Assembly: GCF_030380735.1 (NCBI RefSeq)
Contig: NZ_JAUDRZ010000001.1
Coordinates: 248,001-312,000, forward strand
Source of the DNA: Rhizobium sp. S152
GTDB lineage: Bacteria > Pseudomonadota > Alphaproteobacteria > Rhizobiales > Rhizobiaceae
Length of the DNA: 64,000 nt
Reading direction: 5' to 3'
The notes beneath the pieces are model-generated. The model was given only the letters and a program-made list of their open reading frames with translations. It made no database searches and was not told the origin of the DNA. A program made the translations under genes and the position numbers. The first letter of the stretch is position 1, and each line of letters begins with the position of its first letter. Positions 21,035 through 31,411 of the stretch are shown here, one piece after another.

Positions 21035-21988
21035 TTGCTCGTAAACGGCAAGTGGACGGAAGATTGGCAGCCGGTGCAGGCCAAGGATGAAAAAGGCGGC
21101 TTCGTGCGCCAGACTTCGAGCTTCCGCAACTGGATCACCCCTGACGGCAGCGCTGGCCGGACGGGTGACGGAGGCTTCAAGGCGGAGCCCGGCCGTTATC
21201 ATCTCTACGTTGCCTATATCTGCCCCTGGGCGTCGCGCGCCCTTATCGGCCGGAAGCTGAAAGGGTTGGAAGAAGCGATATCGATCTCTGTCGTCGAGCC
21301 CGCCCTGACCAAGCAGGGATGGCGGTTCGGCGACTACACCGGCGCCACGCAGGATCACCTGCAGGGCGCAACCTACATGCACCAGATCTACACGAGCGCG
21401 GACCGCACGTTTACCGGCCGCGCCACGGTACCGGTTCTATGGGACAAACGGCGCCAGACGATCGTCAACAACGAATCCTCGGACATTCTGCGGATGATGA
21501 ACGACGGCTTCGGCGATCTCGCAACAAATACGATCGATCTCTATCCAGAGCCGCGTCGCGCGGAGATCGATGCTTTCAACGAGCGGATCTATCCGAGCCT
21601 CAACAATGGGGTCTATCGCGCCGGTTTCGCAACAACCCAACTGGCTTACGAGGAAGCATTTACCGGCGTTTTCGAATGCCTGGACTGGATCGAGCCGCAA
21701 CTGGAAGGAAAACCTTTCCTGTTTGCCGATCATCCCACCGAAAGCGATATCCGCCTCTTCGTAACGCTGGTTCGTTTTGACGTGGCCTATCATGGCATCT
21801 TCAAGTGCAATCTGCGCAGGCTGTCGGATTACAGGAACCTGCGCGCTTTCTGCCGCCGCATGCTCGACTGGCCCGGCATCGCCGAAACGGTGAATATCGA
21901 CCATATCAAGCGAGGCTACTACTCGATCGAAAGCCTGAACCCGACACGCATCGTACCCCTCGGCCCTGATCTCTTGGAGATTTTCTGA
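21035..21988 (+). CDS. Glutathionyl-hydroquinone reductase (GST Xi, YqjG/ECM4 type)
   Basis: 317 residues from a TTG start at 21035 with AGGAG about ten bases upstream. The catalytic motif is YICPWASRAL with Cys63, and the C-terminal GST helical domain follows from about residue 150. The family reduces glutathionyl-hydroquinones to hydroquinones, releasing glutathione disulfide. The gene stands alone, divergent from the nitroreductase with a 184-base gap. Confidence 0.93.
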   Translation: MLVNGKWTEDWQPVQAKDEKGGFVRQTSSFRNWITPDGSAGRTGDGGFKAEPGRYHLYVAYICPWASRALIGRKLKGLEEAISISVVEPALTKQGWRFGDYTGATQDHLQGATYMHQIYTSADRTFTGRATVPVLWDKRRQTIVNNESSDILRMMNDGFGDLATNTIDLYPEPRRAEIDAFNERIYPSLNNGVYRAGFATTQLAYEEAFTGVFECLDWIEPQLEGKPFLFADHPTESDIRLFVTLVRFDVAYHGIFKCNLRRLSDYRNLRAFCRRMLDWPGIAETVNIDHIKRGYYSIESLNPTRIVPLGPDLLEIF

Positions 21989-22081
21989 CACGGCGTACCG
22001 CCGACGCAAAAACCCGTAATGACACCCGTGAATAATTCGTTCATAGGTGATCATCATTCGCTTATGCCAGGAGGACGTTCA

Positions 22082-22924
22082 ATGAAGCTCATGCGTGTTG
22101 GAGAGGTTGGCAAGGAAAAGCCGGCGCTACTGGATTCGGAGGGAAAGATCCGCGATGTGTCCGCTCATGTTGCGGATATTGCCGGCGAAGCGATCTCGCC
22201 GGCCGGCTTGGCGAAGCTCGCCACGCTCGATCCGAAGAGCCTGCCGGAGCTTTCTGCTGGCCGCATCGGCGCTTGCGTGGCCGGAACCGGCAAATTCATC
22301 TGCATCGGCCTGAACTTCTCCGATCATGCAGCCGAAACCGGTGCGACCGTTCCGCCGGAACCGGTCATCTTCATGAAGGCGACGTCCGCGATCGTCGGGC
22401 CGAACGACAACGTCCTTATCCCGCGAGGCTCCGAGAAGACCGACTGGGAAGTGGAGCTCGGCGTCGTCATCGGCAAGACGGCAAAATACGTCAGCGAAGT
22501 TGAGGCGCTTGATTATGTTGCCGGCTATTGTGTTTCGCACGACGTATCCGAGCGCGCTTTCCAGACGGAACGTGCAGGCCAATGGACAAAGGGAAAGTCC
22601 TGCGACACCTTCGGCCCGATTGGCCCTTGGCTGGTCACCAAGGACGAAATCAGCGATCCACAAAACCTCAGCATGTGGCTGAAGGTCAATGGCGAGACCA
22701 TGCAGAACGGCTCATCGAAAACGATGGTCTATGGCATCGCGCATGTCGTTTCCTATCTCAGCCAGTTCATGTCGCTGCATCCGGGCGACGTGATCTCGAC
22801 GGGAACGCCTCCGGGTGTCGGCATGGGAATGAAGCCGCCGCGGTTCCTGAAGGCCGGCGATGTCGTGGAACTCGGTATCGAAGGTCTCGGAATCCAGAAG
22901 CAGACATTCTTGGCCGATAGCTAA
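22082..22924 (+). CDS. Fumarylacetoacetate hydrolase family protein
   Basis: 280 residues from the ATG at 22082, preceded by AGGAGG; a longer frame from 22019 lacks such a site. CIGLNFSDHAAE and the metal-binding EVELGVVIGK stretch with acidic residues are the FAH-fold signatures, and DVISTGTPPGVGMG closes the active site. Relatives hydrolyse or decarboxylate 2-oxo acids; rhizobial copies are often labelled ureidoglycolate lyase, but no purine-catabolic neighbours support that here. The specific substrate is unknown. Confidence 0.88.
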   Translation: MKLMRVGEVGKEKPALLDSEGKIRDVSAHVADIAGEAISPAGLAKLATLDPKSLPELSAGRIGACVAGTGKFICIGLNFSDHAAETGATVPPEPVIFMKATSAIVGPNDNVLIPRGSEKTDWEVELGVVIGKTAKYVSEVEALDYVAGYCVSHDVSERAFQTERAGQWTKGKSCDTFGPIGPWLVTKDEISDPQNLSMWLKVNGETMQNGSSKTMVYGIAHVVSYLSQFMSLHPGDVISTGTPPGVGMGMKPPRFLKAGDVVELGIEGLGIQKQTFLADS

Positions 22925-22961
22925 GTTGTTTCTCGAGCTTTAACGTCCGAAGCACACCATC

Positions 22962-22994
22962 ATGCCGGGGATATTATCTCCGGCATTTCTTTTT
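22962..22994 (+). terminator. Terminator after the FAH-family gene
   Basis: Stem ATGCCGG/CCGGCAT extended by three weaker pairs, loop TATTA, then TTCTTTTT. Confidence 0.8.
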
Positions 22995-23128
22995 GCGGTG
23001 CGGACCACGAATGTTGCTGTGCAACAAAAACCTGTTACTGTGCGTTGAGATGCCAGCACGTCGTTGGAACGATTTCGATGCCTTTCAAGCGGTGTCATCG
23101 TCCGGCCGGGAGAAAGGTGGCGCATCTC

Positions 23129-24406
23129 ATGTTTTATCAGCTCTATGAATTCAATCACGCGGCAATGGCACCATTTCGGGCCATGGCGGACGTGATGCGC
23201 CTTGCCTATGCCAATCCGCTGAACCCGATGTCGCAGACACCCCTGGGCCGAACGATGGCTGCAAGCCTCGAAATGTTCGAGCGCACCACGCGTCGCTACG
23301 GCAAGCCGTCGTTCGATCTCAAGCAGACGGTGATCGAAGGTCGCGAGGTCGCGGTGCGCGAGGAGATCGTCTGGTCGAGACCTTTCTGCAACCTCCTGCA
23401 TTTCGCCCGAAATACCGCGCGCGATCACGGCCCGGACCCCAGAATTCTCCTGGTCGCGCCGATGTCCGGCCACTACGCCACGCTGCTGCGCGGCACGGTC
23501 GAGGCTTTGTTGCCGAGCGCCGACGTCTACATCACCGACTGGATCGATGCCCGCATGGTGCCGATGACGGATGGCACGTTCGATTTCGACGATTATGTCG
23601 ACTACGTCATCGAGATGCTGCATTTCCTCGGTCCCGACACCCATGTCGTTGCGGTCTGTCAACCCTCGGTTCCGGTTCTTGCCGCTGCGGCGGTCATGGA
23701 AGAAGCCAATGACCCGTTCTCGCCATCCTCGATGACGCTCATGGGCGGGCCGATCGATACGCGTATCAATCCGACTGCCGTCAATCAGCTGGCAAAGGAC
23801 AAGCCGCTTCAATGGTTTGCCGACAATGTCATCATGAACGTTCCGTGGCCGCAGCCGGGCTTTATGCGGCCGGTCTATCCCGGCTTTCTGCAGCTCTCCG
23901 GCTTCATGTCCATGAACCTTGATCGGCATGTTGTCGCCCACAAGGAGTTCTTCATGCACCTCGTGAAGAATGACGGCGAGCCGGCAGAGAAGCACCGTGA
24001 TTTCTACGACGAATATCTGGCGGTCATGGATCTGACGGCTGAGTTCTACTTGCAGACCGTGGATCAGGTTTTCATCAAGCACGCGCTGCCGAAGGGCGAA
24101 CTGGTTCACCGCGGTAAGCTCGTCGATCCCGCGGCGATCCGCAATGTCGCGCTTCTCACTGTCGAGGGCGAAAATGACGACATCTCTGGCGTCGGACAGA
24201 CGGAGGCCGCTCAGACGCTGTGCGTGAATATCCCCGACAACAAGCGCATGCATTACCTGCAGCCCGATGTCGGTCACTACGGCGTATTCAACGGCTCGCG
24301 CTTCCGCCGCGAGATTGCCCCGCGCATCGTCGCCTTCACGCGCGAGCACGCCCGCTCGGGCAAGCCCGGCGTCAAGCGGGTGATAAAGGGCGGAAAATCC
24401 GCCTAG
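23129..24406 (+). CDS. phaZ: Intracellular polyhydroxybutyrate depolymerase
   Basis: 425 residues from the ATG at 23129 (MFYQLYEFNHAAMAPFR). An alpha/beta-hydrolase fold carries the lipase-like box AVCQPSVP with Cys177 in the nucleophile position, as in type I intracellular PhaZ, and a C-terminal DVGHYGVFNG histidine. It mobilises stored PHB to 3-hydroxybutyrate. It is preceded by a 204-base gap containing the FAH terminator. An in-frame ATG at 23045 would add 28 unrelated residues and is rejected. Confidence 0.93.
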   Translation: MFYQLYEFNHAAMAPFRAMADVMRLAYANPLNPMSQTPLGRTMAASLEMFERTTRRYGKPSFDLKQTVIEGREVAVREEIVWSRPFCNLLHFARNTARDHGPDPRILLVAPMSGHYATLLRGTVEALLPSADVYITDWIDARMVPMTDGTFDFDDYVDYVIEMLHFLGPDTHVVAVCQPSVPVLAAAAVMEEANDPFSPSSMTLMGGPIDTRINPTAVNQLAKDKPLQWFADNVIMNVPWPQPGFMRPVYPGFLQLSGFMSMNLDRHVVAHKEFFMHLVKNDGEPAEKHRDFYDEYLAVMDLTAEFYLQTVDQVFIKHALPKGELVHRGKLVDPAAIRNVALLTVEGENDDISGVGQTEAAQTLCVNIPDNKRMHYLQPDVGHYGVFNGSRFRREIAPRIVAFTREHARSGKPGVKRVIKGGKSA

Positions 24407-24551
24407 TTAGCGAATGCTGAATTAGATAATTCATTTCAAGGCCTTGTTCGATTTGAGCTGTAAATGCCTTGAAGGCGTATCAAGCGGTAACCACATCGAT
24501 TTTCAGCGTTCGGCATTTCGCCGGGCGCCGAAAATGCGAGGACACCGCAAG

Positions 24552-24986
24552 ATGAACCAGTCAGCATTGCTTCGACCGGATTGGACTCCGGCTACCATTG
24601 CCCTGATGATCCTTGGCTTCGTGGTTTTCTGGCCTCTGGGTCTCGCCATGCTTGCCTATATTATTTTCGGGGAGCGCCTTCGCGGTTTCAAGCGTGACGC
24701 AAACAGCGCGGCGGATGGATTCTTTGCCGGCTGCCGACGTTCGCATGGCCGCTACCGCCCGCAGTTCACGACGGGCAATGTCGCCTTTGACGATTGGCGC
24801 AAGGCCGAACTCGACAGGCTCGATGAGGAGCGCCGCAAGCTCGACGAAATGCGCGAGGAATTCGACAACTATGCCCGTGAACTTCGCCGCGCAAAGGACC
24901 AGGAAGAGTTCGATCGCTTCATGCGCGATCGCAAGAACAGCAGGCGCGACGACAACGGCCCGGTGGCCGAATATCAGACGCCGTAA
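24552..24986 (+). CDS. DUF2852 domain protein
   Basis: 144 residues from the ATG at 24552. A transmembrane helix spans about 14-38 (ATIALMILGFVVFWPLGLAM), and residues 80-125 are rich in Glu, Arg and Lys with a heptad-like spacing suggesting a coiled coil (DELDRL-type and EERRKLDEMREEFDNY). The family is restricted largely to alphaproteobacteria and has no known function. An upstream in-frame ATG at 24444 is less likely. It ends with its own terminator. Confidence 0.85.
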   Translation: MNQSALLRPDWTPATIALMILGFVVFWPLGLAMLAYIIFGERLRGFKRDANSAADGFFAGCRRSHGRYRPQFTTGNVAFDDWRKAELDRLDEERRKLDEMREEFDNYARELRRAKDQEEFDRFMRDRKNSRRDDNGPVAEYQTP

Positions 24987-25009
24987 CTCTTTCTTTTGAA
25001 AGCAAGAAC

Positions 25010-25035
25010 CCGGCATCTAGCTGATGCCGGCTTTT
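25010..25035 (+). terminator. Terminator after the DUF2852 gene
   Basis: Eight-base stem CCGGCATC/GATGCCGG, loop TAGCT, then CTTTT. Confidence 0.7.
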
Positions 25036-25068
25036 CTATGCGCGAAATTGCCTCGAATCATATAGAAA

Positions 25069-25836
25069 ATGCCGATGTTTTCGCTTCTGTCCAAGCCGCG
25101 CCGTAGCGCCCGCAAGCCAGCGCCGCCGGAAATCCGGACGCTCGACGTGGCCGGGCGCCTGATGCCGCTGACGATCAAGCAGCATGAACGCGCGACCCGC
25201 ATAACGCTGCGCATCGAGCCGGGCGGCCGGGCGCTAAAGATGACGATCCCGAGCGGTCTGGCGCAACGCGAAGTCAATGCCTTTTTGGATCGGCACCAAG
25301 GTTGGTTGCTCACCAAGCTCGCCAAATTCGCGATCGATGCCGGCTTGCGAGATGGCGGATCCATTCTGTTTCGCGGCGTCTCCCACCGCATTCAGCACAC
25401 CGGCAGCCTGCGCGGCTTGACCGAAGCGGTGTCGATCGATGGCAAGGCGGTCCTCAAGGTCAGTGGTATGCCCGAGCATATCGGCCGGCGTATCGCGACC
25501 TTTCTTAAAAAGGAAGCGCGTGCCGATCTCGAGCGGCTGGCGCGGTTTCATGCGCGGTCGATCAGCGCTCCCATCAACTCGATTTCAATGAAGGACACGC
25601 GCAGCCGGTGGGGCTCGTGTTCCTCCGAGGGCAATCTTAGTTTTTCCTGGCGCATCGTCATGGCGCCGCCATCGGTGGTGGATTATCTCGCCGCGCACGA
25701 AGTTGCCCACCTCAAGGAAATGAACCATGGCCCGCGCTTCTGGGCACTCTGCAAGAAGCTCTGCCCGCACACCGAAGAATCGAAGGCATGGCTGAAGCGT
25801 CACGGCAGTCAGCTTCACGCCATCGATTTTGATTGA
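25069..25836 (+). CDS. YgjP-like zinc metallopeptidase (DUF45, M48-related)
   Basis: 255 residues. The zinc motif HEVAHLKEMNH with its spaced third histidine lies near residue 205, in the DUF45 domain that begins around residue 50 with HERATRITLRIEPGG. The conserved DTRSRWGSCSSEGN precedes it. Biochemical roles are little known. It reads toward trpF but has a 75-base gap and no sign of coupling. Confidence 0.88.
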   Translation: MPMFSLLSKPRRSARKPAPPEIRTLDVAGRLMPLTIKQHERATRITLRIEPGGRALKMTIPSGLAQREVNAFLDRHQGWLLTKLAKFAIDAGLRDGGSILFRGVSHRIQHTGSLRGLTEAVSIDGKAVLKVSGMPEHIGRRIATFLKKEARADLERLARFHARSISAPINSISMKDTRSRWGSCSSEGNLSFSWRIVMAPPSVVDYLAAHEVAHLKEMNHGPRFWALCKKLCPHTEESKAWLKRHGSQLHAIDFD

Positions 25837-25911
25837 GCGGATACGCCCCAAAATTCAGTGACATCCGCGATTTGGCTCGACTTTAACTGCTTTTCGTGTC
25901 ACTTCGCTGCC

Positions 25912-26580
25912 ATGAAACCGGATATCAAAATCTGTGGTCTGAAGACGGCCGAGGCGATTGATCGCGCGCTGCAGCGCGGTGCGACCCACATCGGCTTCAT
26001 CTTCTTCGAAAAGAGCCCTCGCTATGTCGAGCCTGATGTCGCCGCAGCACTTGCAGTGTCGGCGCGCGGCAAGGCCAAGATCGTCGCCGTGGTGGTTGAT
26101 CCCAGCAACGACGATCTCGATGAAATCGTTGCGCTTTTGAAGCCCGATATCCTGCAGCTCCATGGCAGCGAGAGCCCCGAGCGCGTCCTGACCATCAAGG
26201 CGGTTTACGGTTTGCCCGTGATGAAGGCGTTTTCGATCCGGACTGCCGACGATCTTAAGCGCGTCGAAGCCTATATCGGCATTGCCGACAGGTTCCTTTT
26301 CGATGCAAAACCGCCGAAAGGGTCCGAACTCCCTGGCGGCAACGGCGTTTCCTTTGATTGGAGCCTGTTGACTTGGCTTGACGGCAATGTGGATTACATG
26401 CTTTCCGGTGGCCTGGACAAGGCCAATATCGCCGAGGCGCTGGCAATCACCAAGGCGCCGGGGATCGATGTGTCCTCAGGTGTGGAAAGCGCGCCCGGCG
26501 TCAAGAATGTAGCAATGATCGATGAGTTTTTCGATGCGGTCGAACAGGCTTGCCAGCCTGAAACGGCCACAGGGAGTTGA
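25912..26580 (+). CDS. trpF: Phosphoribosylanthranilate isomerase
   Basis: 222 residues from the ATG at 25912 ([17 protein letters not shown]); the frame is open from 25858 but those residues are not TrpF-like. KICGL at the N-terminus holds the catalytic cysteine and [13 protein letters not shown] is the phosphate-binding loop. It isomerises PRA to CdRP in tryptophan synthesis. It begins the trpF-trpB-trpA unit, with the trpE, D and C genes absent, as is usual in rhizobia. Confidence 0.97.
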   Translation: MKPDIKICGLKTAEAIDRALQRGATHIGFIFFEKSPRYVEPDVAAALAVSARGKAKIVAVVVDPSNDDLDEIVALLKPDILQLHGSESPERVLTIKAVYGLPVMKAFSIRTADDLKRVEAYIGIADRFLFDAKPPKGSELPGGNGVSFDWSLLTWLDGNVDYMLSGGLDKANIAEALAITKAPGIDVSSGVESAPGVKNVAMIDEFFDAVEQACQPETATGS

Positions 26581-26582
26581 AA

Positions 26583-27803
<1,221 letters not shown>

Positions 27804-27805
27804 TC

Positions 27806-28645
27806 ATGACCGCACGTATGGACAAACGATTTGCCGATCTGAAGGCTGAAGGCCGCCCGGCGCTGGTCACCTACTTCATGGGCGGCGATCCGGATTACGA
27901 GACGTCGCTCGGCATCATGAAGGCATTGCCGGAAGCCGGCTCCGACGTGATCGAACTCGGCATGCCCTTTTCCGATCCGATGGCCGATGGCCCAGCCATT
28001 CAGATGGCGGGCCAGCGTGCGCTGAAGGCAGGGCAGACGCTGAAGAAGACGCTGCAGCTCGCAGCCGATTTCCGCAAGAACGATGACGCGACGCCGATCG
28101 TGCTGATGGGTTACTACAACCCGATCTACATCTATGGCGTCGAGAAATTTCTCGACGACGCATTGGCATCGGGCATCGACGGCCTGATCGTCGTCGATCT
28201 GCCGCCCGAAATGGATGACGAGCTCTGCATTCCCGCCATCCGCAAGGGCATCAACTTCATCCGTCTGGCGACGCCGACGACGGACGAGAAGCGTCTCCCG
28301 ACCGTCCTGAAGAACACATCGGGTTTCGTCTATTATGTCTCGATGAACGGGATCACAGGTTCGGCGCTGCCGGACCCGTCGCTGGTATCTGGTGCCGTCG
28401 CGCGCATCAAGCAGCATACAAACCTGCCCGTCTGCGTCGGCTTCGGCGTCAAGACGGCCGATCATGCGAAGGTCATCGGCGGTTCCGCTGATGGCGTCGT
28501 CGTCGGCACGGCAATCGTCAATCAGGTGGCGCTCAGCCTGACCAAGGATGGCAAGGCGACAGCCGACACCGTTCAGGCAGTCGCCACGCTCGTTCGCGGG
28601 CTGTCATCGGGAACTCGTTCGGCGCGCCTTGTTGCTGCCGAATAG
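27806..28645 (+). CDS. trpA: Tryptophan synthase alpha chain
   Basis: 279 residues. The catalytic glutamate is in [15 protein letters not shown], and the second conserved aspartate and [11 protein letters not shown] phosphate loop are present. It cleaves indole-3-glycerol phosphate to indole and GAP for TrpB. Confidence 0.97.
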   Translation: MTARMDKRFADLKAEGRPALVTYFMGGDPDYETSLGIMKALPEAGSDVIELGMPFSDPMADGPAIQMAGQRALKAGQTLKKTLQLAADFRKNDDATPIVLMGYYNPIYIYGVEKFLDDALASGIDGLIVVDLPPEMDDELCIPAIRKGINFIRLATPTTDEKRLPTVLKNTSGFVYYVSMNGITGSALPDPSLVSGAVARIKQHTNLPVCVGFGVKTADHAKVIGGSADGVVVGTAIVNQVALSLTKDGKATADTVQAVATLVRGLSSGTRSARLVAAE

Positions 28646-28684
28646 TTTTCCCACATTGGCAAGAGTTAATCAGGAGTTTTCGAC

Positions 28685-29590
28685 TTGAACTGGATCACCA
28701 ACTACGTTCGCCCCCGCATCAATTCCATGCTGGGCCGCCGCGAAGTGCCGGAGAACCTCTGGATCAAGTGCCCGGAAACGGGCGAGATGGTCTTCCACAA
28801 GGAGCTGGAAGACAACAAATGGGTTATCCCGGCGTCCGGCTATCATATGAAGATGCCGGCCAAGGCGCGTCTGGCCGATCTGTTCGACGGCGGTGCCTTT
28901 GAATCGCTGCCGCAGCCGAAGGTCGCGCAGGATCCGCTGAAGTTCCGCGATTCCAAGAAATATACCGACCGTCTTCGCGATAGCCGCGTGAAGACCGATC
29001 AGGAAGACACGATCGTTGCCGGCGTCGGCAAGGTTCAGGGCCTGAAACTGGTTGCCGTCGTTCATGAGTTCAACTTCATGGGCGGCTCGCTCGGCCTCGC
29101 CGCCGGCGAAGCGATCGTCAAGGCGTTCGAACGTGCCATTTCGGAAAAGTGCCCGCTCGTCATGTTCCCCGCTTCGGGCGGCGCGCGTATGCAGGAAGGC
29201 ATCCTGTCGCTCATGCAGCTTCCGCGCACAACTGTTGCGGTCGACATGCTCAAGGAAGCCGGCCAGCCTTATATCGTGGTCCTGACCAACCCGACCACCG
29301 GCGGCGTCACGGCCTCTTACGCAATGCTGGGTGATCTGCACATCGCCGAGCCCGGCGCGGAAATCTGCTTCGCCGGCAAGCGTGTCATCGAGCAGACGAT
29401 CCGCGAAAAATTGCCGGAAGGCTTTCAGACATCGGAATACCTGCTCGAGCACGGCATGGTGGACATGGTGGTCAAGCGCCACGATATCCCCGACACTCTG
29501 GCTCGGGTCTTGAAGATCCTGACGAAGAAGCCGGCGAATGTTGTGTCGACCGAAAATGCCGGCGCGATTGCGATAGCCGCAACCGCCTGA
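28685..29590 (+). CDS. accD: Acetyl-CoA carboxylase carboxyltransferase subunit beta
   Basis: 301 residues from a TTG start at 28685 preceded by CAGGAG. The carboxyltransferase domain from about residue 95 has [11 protein letters not shown] and [10 protein letters not shown] oxyanion segments and ends with the acetyl-CoA face. The N-terminal zinc ribbon is degenerate: of the four E. coli-type cysteines only Cys29 remains, with Thr32, Ile48 and Ser51 in the other positions. It forms the carboxyltransferase with AccA. The trpA-accD-folC order is common in alphaproteobacteria. Confidence 0.97.
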   Translation: MNWITNYVRPRINSMLGRREVPENLWIKCPETGEMVFHKELEDNKWVIPASGYHMKMPAKARLADLFDGGAFESLPQPKVAQDPLKFRDSKKYTDRLRDSRVKTDQEDTIVAGVGKVQGLKLVAVVHEFNFMGGSLGLAAGEAIVKAFERAISEKCPLVMFPASGGARMQEGILSLMQLPRTTVAVDMLKEAGQPYIVVLTNPTTGGVTASYAMLGDLHIAEPGAEICFAGKRVIEQTIREKLPEGFQTSEYLLEHGMVDMVVKRHDIPDTLARVLKILTKKPANVVSTENAGAIAIAATA

Positions 29591-29616
29591 TCACTCCATC
29601 ACAGGCGGGTTGAGCG

Positions 29617-30969
29617 ATGATACCCAGAGGCCAAACCGCAGTGAGCGAGGCGGCGCAGGAAATCGACAAGCTCATGGGGTTGCATCCCAAGGGCTTCGAT
29701 CTCTCGTTAGATCGCATTACGCGTCTTCTCGCCGTGCTCGGCGATCCGCAAAAGAGGCTGCCGCCGGTCATTCATGTCGCTGGCACCAACGGCAAAGGGT
29801 CGGTCACGGCCTTTTGCCGCGCGCTTCTGGAAGCAGGCGGCTACAGCGCCCATGTCCACACCTCTCCGCATCTGGTCAATTGGCACGAGCGTTACCGCAT
29901 CGGCGTCAAGGGTGGTCGTGGGCAACTGGTCGACGACGCCGTCTTTGCCGATGCGTTGCGCCGGGTTGCAGCCGCCAACGACGGGCAGAAGATCACCGTC
30001 TTCGAGATCCTTACCGCCGTGACCTTCCTGTTGTTTTCCGAACAGCCAGCCGATGCGGCCATCATCGAAGTCGGCCTCGGCGGCCGTTTCGATGCCACCA
30101 ATGTCATTTCCGATCCCGCCGTCTCGGTTATCATGCCGATCTCGCTCGATCACCAGCCTTATCTTGGCGACCGTGTCGAACTCATCGCCGCCGAAAAGGC
30201 CGGTATCATGAAGCGTGGACACCCCGTTGTCATCGGCAAGCAGGAATACGACGCGGCGCTGGATGTTCTCCTGTCGACCGCCGAGCGTTTGAACTGCCCG
30301 ACGGCATCCTTTGGCCAGGATTTCATGGCGCACGAGGAATATGGCCGGCTGGTTTACCAGGATGAGTTCGGTCTGGCTGATCTGCCCTTGCCGCGTCTTC
30401 CGGGCCGCCATCAATACGCAAACGCCGCTGCCGCCATCCGTGCGGTCAAGGCCGCAGGCTTTGTCGTCACCGAAGCTATGATGGAAAAGGCGATGACTTC
30501 CGTCGAATGGCCTGGCCGTCTGCAACGGCTGAGCGATGGCAACCTCATGGCCAGTGCCCCGCCGCGAGCCGAGATTTGGGTCGACGGTGGTCATAACCCA
30601 GGCGCCGGCGAGGTGATCGCGGAAGCCATGGCCAATTTCGAGGAGAAGCAGCCGCGACCGTTGTTTCTGATCATCGGAATGATCAACACCAAGGATCCGG
30701 TCGGCTACTTCAACGCTTTCAAGGGATTGGCCGAGAAGGTCTACTGCGTGCCGATCCGCGGCAGCGACGCGATGATCGATCCGGTCATCCTTGCAAACGC
30801 CGCTTATGACGCCGGCCTCGTCGCCGAGCCGATGTCGACGGTCGCCGATGCGCTTGAGGCGATCCGCGAAGGGCTGGTGGACGACGTACTGCCGCCGCGC
30901 ATCCTGATCGGCGGGTCGCTCTATCTGGTTGGCGACGTCTTGGCCGACAACGGCACTCCCCCGACATGA
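29617..30969 (+). CDS. folC: Bifunctional folylpolyglutamate synthase/dihydrofolate synthase
   Basis: 450 residues from the ATG at 29617, with a GTG at 29641 as a possible alternative. The Mur-ligase ATP site HVAGTNGKGSVTAF and the ISLDHQ segment are present, and VDGGHNPGAGE marks the C-terminal domain. It adds glutamate to dihydropteroate and to folates. It ends the trp-accD-folC unit and converges on trxA. Confidence 0.96.
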   Translation: MIPRGQTAVSEAAQEIDKLMGLHPKGFDLSLDRITRLLAVLGDPQKRLPPVIHVAGTNGKGSVTAFCRALLEAGGYSAHVHTSPHLVNWHERYRIGVKGGRGQLVDDAVFADALRRVAAANDGQKITVFEILTAVTFLLFSEQPADAAIIEVGLGGRFDATNVISDPAVSVIMPISLDHQPYLGDRVELIAAEKAGIMKRGHPVVIGKQEYDAALDVLLSTAERLNCPTASFGQDFMAHEEYGRLVYQDEFGLADLPLPRLPGRHQYANAAAAIRAVKAAGFVVTEAMMEKAMTSVEWPGRLQRLSDGNLMASAPPRAEIWVDGGHNPGAGEVIAEAMANFEEKQPRPLFLIIGMINTKDPVGYFNAFKGLAEKVYCVPIRGSDAMIDPVILANAAYDAGLVAEPMSTVADALEAIREGLVDDVLPPRILIGGSLYLVGDVLADNGTPPT

Positions 30970-30996
30970 AAAAAGCCCGGTCTGACCGGGCTTTTT
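30970..30996. terminator. Bidirectional terminator between folC and trxA
   Basis: Eleven-base perfect stem AAAAAGCCCGG/CCGGGCTTTTT with loop TCTGA, flanked by A and T runs. Confidence 0.9.
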
Positions 30997-31017
30997 CTTA
31001 TCCAGATCGGTGCCTGA

Positions 31018-31338
31018 TTAGGCGGCGTTCGAAATCCAGCTCGAGAGAGCCGTCTTCGGAGCAGCGCCAACCTTGATGTCGGCAACTTCGCCCGACTTGA
31101 AGATGGCGAGCGTCGGGATCGAGCGAACGCCGAACTGTGCTGCCAGTTCCGGGTTTTCGTCAATGTTGAGTTTGGCAACCTTGACCTTGCCGGCAAACTC
31201 GACAGAGAGTTCTTCCAGGCTCGGCGCGATCATCTTGCAGGGGCCGCACCATTCAGCCCAGAAATCCACGACGACGGGTTCTGCGGATTCCAGAACTTCC
31301 GACTGGAAGTTATTGATATCGACTTTCACGGTAGCCAT
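31018..31338 (-). CDS. trxA: Thioredoxin
   Basis: 106 residues from the ATG at 31338. The active site [13 protein letters not shown] and the conserved cis-proline in RSIPTL are present. It is the standard disulfide reductant. It lies 73 bases after addA on the same strand and is followed by the terminator, so it may be the last gene of the divL-to-trxA run. Confidence 0.98.
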   Translation of the reverse strand: MATVKVDINNFQSEVLESAEPVVVDFWAEWCGPCKMIAPSLEELSVEFAGKVKVAKLNIDENPELAAQFGVRSIPTLAIFKSGEVADIKVGAAPKTALSSWISNAA

Positions 31339-31411
31339 AGGCTGTTCCTTTGTCAGATTTCCTGTTGCATCAAATGTGATGGCGCGGGGCCTAGATTTCA
31401 ATGTCGGTATT

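Noticed and set aside
22940..24349. Long minus-strand frame of 469 codons across phaZ
   Set aside because: It is antisense to a clear PhaZ gene and arises from GC-rich third-position codon bias.
24435..24473. Inverted repeat TTCAAGGC/GCCTTGAA after phaZ
   Set aside because: A 23-base loop and no T-run make a terminator unlikely.
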